Shown: piece by piece, positions 61,901 to 64,000 of the stretch
Position numbering within the stretch: the first letter of the stretch is position 1
Layout: each line of letters opens with the position of its first letter
From: Chitinophaga chungangae
Lineage (GTDB): Bacteria; Bacteroidota; Bacteroidia; Chitinophagales; Chitinophagaceae
Assembly: GCF_017742215.1 (NCBI RefSeq)
Contig: NZ_JAGHKP010000001.1
Location: 806,001-870,000 of the forward strand
Direction: 5' to 3'
DNA: 64,000 nucleotides
The notes under the pieces: model-generated
Seen by the model: only the letters and a program-made list of their open reading frames with translations
Told to the model about the DNA's origin: nothing
Database searches by the model: none
Position numbers and translations under genes: made by a program

Positions 61901-62288
61901 CGAATCGCTCTGGGGCGGCGGCAGCGGCCTGGCGCTGTTCCTGGACAGGTGGCATCCCGCCGATCCCAAGGCAGACCCTTACGATCCCAATATCGAGTGG
62001 ATACCCGGTAAATATGCGTACACCGGCACCGTGCCCGACGAAAACTCCGGCTTCAATGTGCAGAACGCCGCTTACGTACGCCTGAAAAGCGCGGAGATCG
62101 GTTATTCGCTGCCGGAATCGCTCATGAAAAGGATCGGTCTTGGCGGCGTACGCGCATACGTAAACGGCTACAACCTGATCACGATCACCGACATCAAGTA
62201 TGTGGACCCCGAGCACCCGGCTACTTTGTACAGCTACCTGTATCCGCTCAACAGGACATTTTCCGTAGGCCTGAACGTTAAATTTTAA
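58905..62288 (+). CDS. SusC/RagA TonB-linked outer membrane protein with STN signalling domain
   Basis: About 1127 residues. Signal peptide up to RASAFAQ, then an STN domain (ITLKVKDASVEAVLIELKRQ, LDYTIRENTIVVK; about 40-115), a carboxypeptidase-regulatory-like domain (VKGKVTDESGQPLPGVSVAVKG), TonB-box-like TTLVVVGYGVQKK, a plug (LTGKVPGLRVVQNSAEP, VYGVRAANGVVLVTTKRG) and a large barrel ending in TFSVGLNVKF. The STN domain is the transducer that touches FecR, in contrast to the first SusC in this window. Start at 58905 or 58914 (MQRFHTLKF). Confidence 0.95.
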   Translation: MFAMQRFHTLKFLIFGKLTFALCMIAFMQVRASAFAQLITLKVKDASVEAVLIELKRQSGYRLLYNDAQLASARPVSISVEKATVKEVLDLCFENQPLDYTIRENTIVVKPRSSPIQAAFTVKGKVTDESGQPLPGVSVAVKGTSKGTATRDDGTYVLSVPLGTETLVFSFIGYTSQEIPIEKKTTLNVKLAVENKSLTTLVVVGYGVQKKATLTGSVASVTSKEINTTKNESVVNMLTGKVPGLRVVQNSAEPGSFDNNFDIRGFGAPLMIIDGIPRDNIARLDPNDIESVSVLKDASAAVYGVRAANGVVLVTTKRGKIGRQLTYNGSYTWQTPSGLPRSLDAIGYMTLVNEKLMHNVNGGRLAYTDADFEAYHNGSKQSTDWYTPTIKNVVPQMQHNLNASGGSEDISYYVSLGYTEQQGFLRSGDLNYKRYNVRTNVTGKVTKDITVDLNLTGILDQKNQPYQDAWWIIRSFWRQNPLEPVYANNNPEYLAHTPVDGTNPIAMSDKNISGYKIFMNRWFQSSVSATYQAPFLNGLKFKGMYSYDFNSFTNKIYQQQYNQYTYDAASDVYTARPQQSPSSLRREYFERPNTLFQLSANYDHQFNSVHDVSALLLYENSVRSGDNFYALRELSLAVDQLMAGNSTNQQGNMSSSLNDLYRNANRALVGRINYAYKQKYLLEASFRRDGSSKFPEDKRFGFFPGASIGWRISEEGFFKGSSALKMISNLKLRASYGELGDDGAVAYQFITGYTYPASGNNNQLPPGHMFDNEFINGLQSKGIPNPYITWFVAKTANLGIDIDAWRGMLGVTVDVFRRNGTGLLTTRAQSLPGVVGAELPQENLNSNRSQGIEIEVNHGNKIGDFMYYAKAIYSYTRTRNQFVERAAAGNSYENWRQNSNNRFNNARWGLGDGGRFASWQDILDSKIYVGRGALPGDYAYEDWNGDGMISDLDVHPIAYNGIPLINYGLMLGGEWKGIDFNLLIQGSGMVNVGYNEQLRESLWGGGSGLALFLDRWHPADPKADPYDPNIEWIPGKYAYTGTVPDENSGFNVQNAAYVRLKSAEIGYSLPESLMKRIGLGGVRAYVNGYNLITITDIKYVDPEHPATLYSYLYPLNRTFSVGLNVKF

Positions 62289-62292
62289 TGTT

Positions 62293-64000
62293 ATGAAACT
62301 CAAGATATTCCTGCTTTCCATCATCCTGATCACCAGCCACGCCGCGTGTACCGACCTGGACATTCCGCCCATGAACGTGATACAGGACAAAGACGTGTTT
62401 AATACCGAAGGCGGCGTGCGGATCTATATGGCGCGTTGTTACAGCGAGCTGGCGATGGAAGATTTCCGTTATTCGCCCACCCGCGGCACCAACCATTTCT
62501 GGATCATCAATCCGCAGCCGGCCAATACCGGCGAGGCTTTGAGCCGCGACCTGAACGGCGCCACCGCCGAGCAGTTCAACTTCTGGGAACGGGCATACCC
62601 GCTGATCCGCGAAGCGAATTATTTCCTGCAAACGATGCCTGCTTACGCTAAAAATTTCCCGGAAGCGGATGTGAACCATTGGCTGGGAGAGGCACATTTT
62701 ATCCGGGCGTTCACTTACATGGCGCTTGTGAAACGCTACGGCGGCGTGCCCATCGTGAAAGAAGTGCTGAACTACCCGGAAGAAAGCATCGACGAACTGA
62801 AGGTTCCGCGCTCGTCTGAACAAGCAGTGTATGATTTTATCGCCGAAGACCTGGATTTCGCGTACAGCAACATGAAAGAATCCAGCGAGCGCGGCCGCGC
62901 GAACAAATACACCGCGGCGGCGTTTAAGTCCCGCGCCATGCTGTACGCCGGTTCCATCGCCAAATACAACCAGATCCAATTGTTCGACGGTTCGCAAAAC
63001 CGCCTCTGCGGTATACCCGTGGCGAAAGCGAACGAATATTTCAAAGCCGCCTACGATGCGGCGGGCCTGCTGGACGGCAAATACAGCCTGTACAAAAAGA
63101 CCTGGGCGGCCGGGGACAAACAGGCGCAGATGGACAATTACATCAACCTGTTTTTTGATGAAAGCAGCCCGGAAAACATTTTGGTGAAGGATTACAAATA
63201 CCCGGAAACCGTTCACGGATACGATGCATACAACGTTCCGCGCCAGCTGATGGGCGGCAACGGGTATTCCGCAGAAGTGAACCCCACGCTTAATTTCGTG
63301 GAGCTGTTCGATGGCATTCCGAAAAATGCGGACGGCACGATCAAAACGCTGGACGATGCGGGGAAATACATCCTGTACACCAATACGCTCGACCTCTTTG
63401 CGGATGCGGAACCGCGGCTGCGCGCCACGGTGATCGTTCCGGGAGATATATTCAAGAATGAAAGCATCGAGATCTACCGCGGCATTTATACCGGCCCTGT
63501 TACGGGCGGGATCAGCCGCCTGCTGCCGGAAGGCTCCACTGCGCCGTATCCCGCGGCGAATATCGTATCTTCTCCCAATGCGCAGCAAACGCCGTACACC
63601 TTGCCGGACAACACGAAAAAGAACCCTGCGGGCCGCAGCGGCGTGTTCACTGCAGACGGCACCTGCGCTGTGTCGGGTTTTTCCGTGAGGAAATACCTTG
63701 ACCCGGAAAGGCCCACCGCCGAAGTGCTCGAAAACCGTTCAGACCAGACCTGGATCGAAATGCGGTATGCGGAAGTGATGCTGAACCGCGCGGAAGCGGC
63801 GTACGAGCTGTATGCGGCCGGGCAGGCCGGTAATTACCTGCAGGACGCGTTTACGTTGATCAACCAGGTCCGCGAGCGGGCGGGCGCCAACCTGCTGGCT
63901 TCCGCGGCGGCGCTGAACAACATCAATATCGTTCGGAATGAAAGGAGGAAGGAGCTGGCGTTTGAAAACAAAGTCTGGTGGGACCTTAAAAGATGGCGCA
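62293..64000 (+). CDS. SusD/RagB family lipoprotein (3' end outside window)
   Basis: At least 569 residues, open at the right edge. Lipoprotein signal with Cys19 (LITSHAACTDLDIPP). The SusD N-terminal TPR-like region (GVRIYMARCYSELAMEDFRY, FNFWERAYPLIREANYFLQ, LGEAHFIRAFTYMALVKRYGGVP) and the C-terminal RagB domain (FSVRKYLDPERPTAEVLENR, WIEMRYAEVMLNRAEAAY, RNERRKELAFENKVWWDLKR) are both visible, so only the last few dozen residues are missing. It pairs with the SusC directly upstream (4-base gap). Neighbouring enzymes beyond the edge would reveal the substrate. Confidence 0.94.
   Translation, partial: MKLKIFLLSIILITSHAACTDLDIPPMNVIQDKDVFNTEGGVRIYMARCYSELAMEDFRYSPTRGTNHFWIINPQPANTGEALSRDLNGATAEQFNFWERAYPLIREANYFLQTMPAYAKNFPEADVNHWLGEAHFIRAFTYMALVKRYGGVPIVKEVLNYPEESIDELKVPRSSEQAVYDFIAEDLDFAYSNMKESSERGRANKYTAAAFKSRAMLYAGSIAKYNQIQLFDGSQNRLCGIPVAKANEYFKAAYDAAGLLDGKYSLYKKTWAAGDKQAQMDNYINLFFDESSPENILVKDYKYPETVHGYDAYNVPRQLMGGNGYSAEVNPTLNFVELFDGIPKNADGTIKTLDDAGKYILYTNTLDLFADAEPRLRATVIVPGDIFKNESIEIYRGIYTGPVTGGISRLLPEGSTAPYPAANIVSSPNAQQTPYTLPDNTKKNPAGRSGVFTADGTCAVSGFSVRKYLDPERPTAEVLENRSDQTWIEMRYAEVMLNRAEAAYELYAAGQAGNYLQDAFTLINQVRERAGANLLASAAALNNINIVRNERRKELAFENKVWWDLKRWR

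Noticed and set aside
61074-63588. Two long minus-strand frames (438 and 436 codons) opposite the second susC/susD
   Set aside because: Antisense shadows of two well-supported genes; no family motifs, no signal peptide and no promoter.
1-64000. tRNA, rRNA, CRISPR arrays, prophage or replication origin
   Set aside because: Reading both strands, I found no cloverleaf-like sequence with a TTCRA arm, no regularly spaced repeats, no phage structural genes and no cluster of DnaA boxes. A tRNA scan would be needed to exclude tRNAs fully.

Overview
The window looks like a chromosomal segment of a Bacteroidota bacterium, most likely Chitinophagaceae (Chitinophaga-like). It has two SusC/SusD outer-membrane pairs, an ECF sigma/FecR signalling pair, FtsX-type 800-residue ABC permeases, DUF5689 and TlpA-like proteins. 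Promoters match the Bacteroidota consensus TTG-N17-19-TAnnTTTG, and coding DNA is fairly GC-rich. I saw no rRNA, tRNA, CRISPR array or intact insertion sequence. Most genes are ordinary chromosomal genes. Most transcription units end in strong hairpins, several of them shared between convergent genes.

Layout. 1-5.8 kb (+): flavin transferase ApbE, a lipoprotein, a GH130 enzyme, an amidohydrolase, an OsmC protein and a glutaryl-CoA-dehydrogenase-like protein. 5.87-6.55 kb: wreck of a berberine-bridge-type FAD oxidase. 6.6-10 kb (-): FtsX-like permease and GluQRS-like synthetase, then a DinB protein (+). 10.6-11.4 kb: AT-rich gene-free stretch. 11.4-14.8 kb (-): a protein with an N-terminal double-FF motif like those of proteins near extracellular contractile injection systems, then an AraC regulator and an SDR whose promoter carries a 22-bp-spaced direct repeat. 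15-18.5 kb: DoxX-like membrane protein, a LacI regulator with an orphan operator-promoter beyond its 3' end, and two small proteins. 18.6-29 kb (+): GH140-like enzyme, SusC-SusD-DUF5689 locus, a small membrane protein and a Tat-exported Gfo/Idh/MocA protein. 29.2-37 kb: family I.5-like lipase, FAD dehydrogenase, alkaline phosphatase, YjbQ, cupin, HbpS-like and HIBADH-like proteins. 37-40.9 kb: TlpA-like protein, DapA-like aldolase and an orphan histidine kinase.

41.1-47 kb holds the mutagenic-repair cassette imuA-imuB-dnaE2. Its two internal spacers contain decayed copies of the imuB start and the imuB end, which coding annotation does not explain. 47-56.8 kb: a secreted hypothetical, a GH2 enzyme, a small exported protein and a complete tripartite RND pump. 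57 kb to the end: ECF sigma, FecR, a SusC with an N-terminal STN signalling domain and a SusD cut by the window edge. This is a trans-envelope, self-regulated nutrient-uptake locus.

The strongest unexplained signals are: (1) the degenerate imuB copies; (2) a 24-nt segment just downstream of a LacI-type operator and promoter that is complementary to the start of the neighbouring lacI mRNA; (3) the FF-motif protein at 11.4-13 kb; (4) a promoter-plus-terminator unit with no obvious gene at 20.06-20.19 kb.
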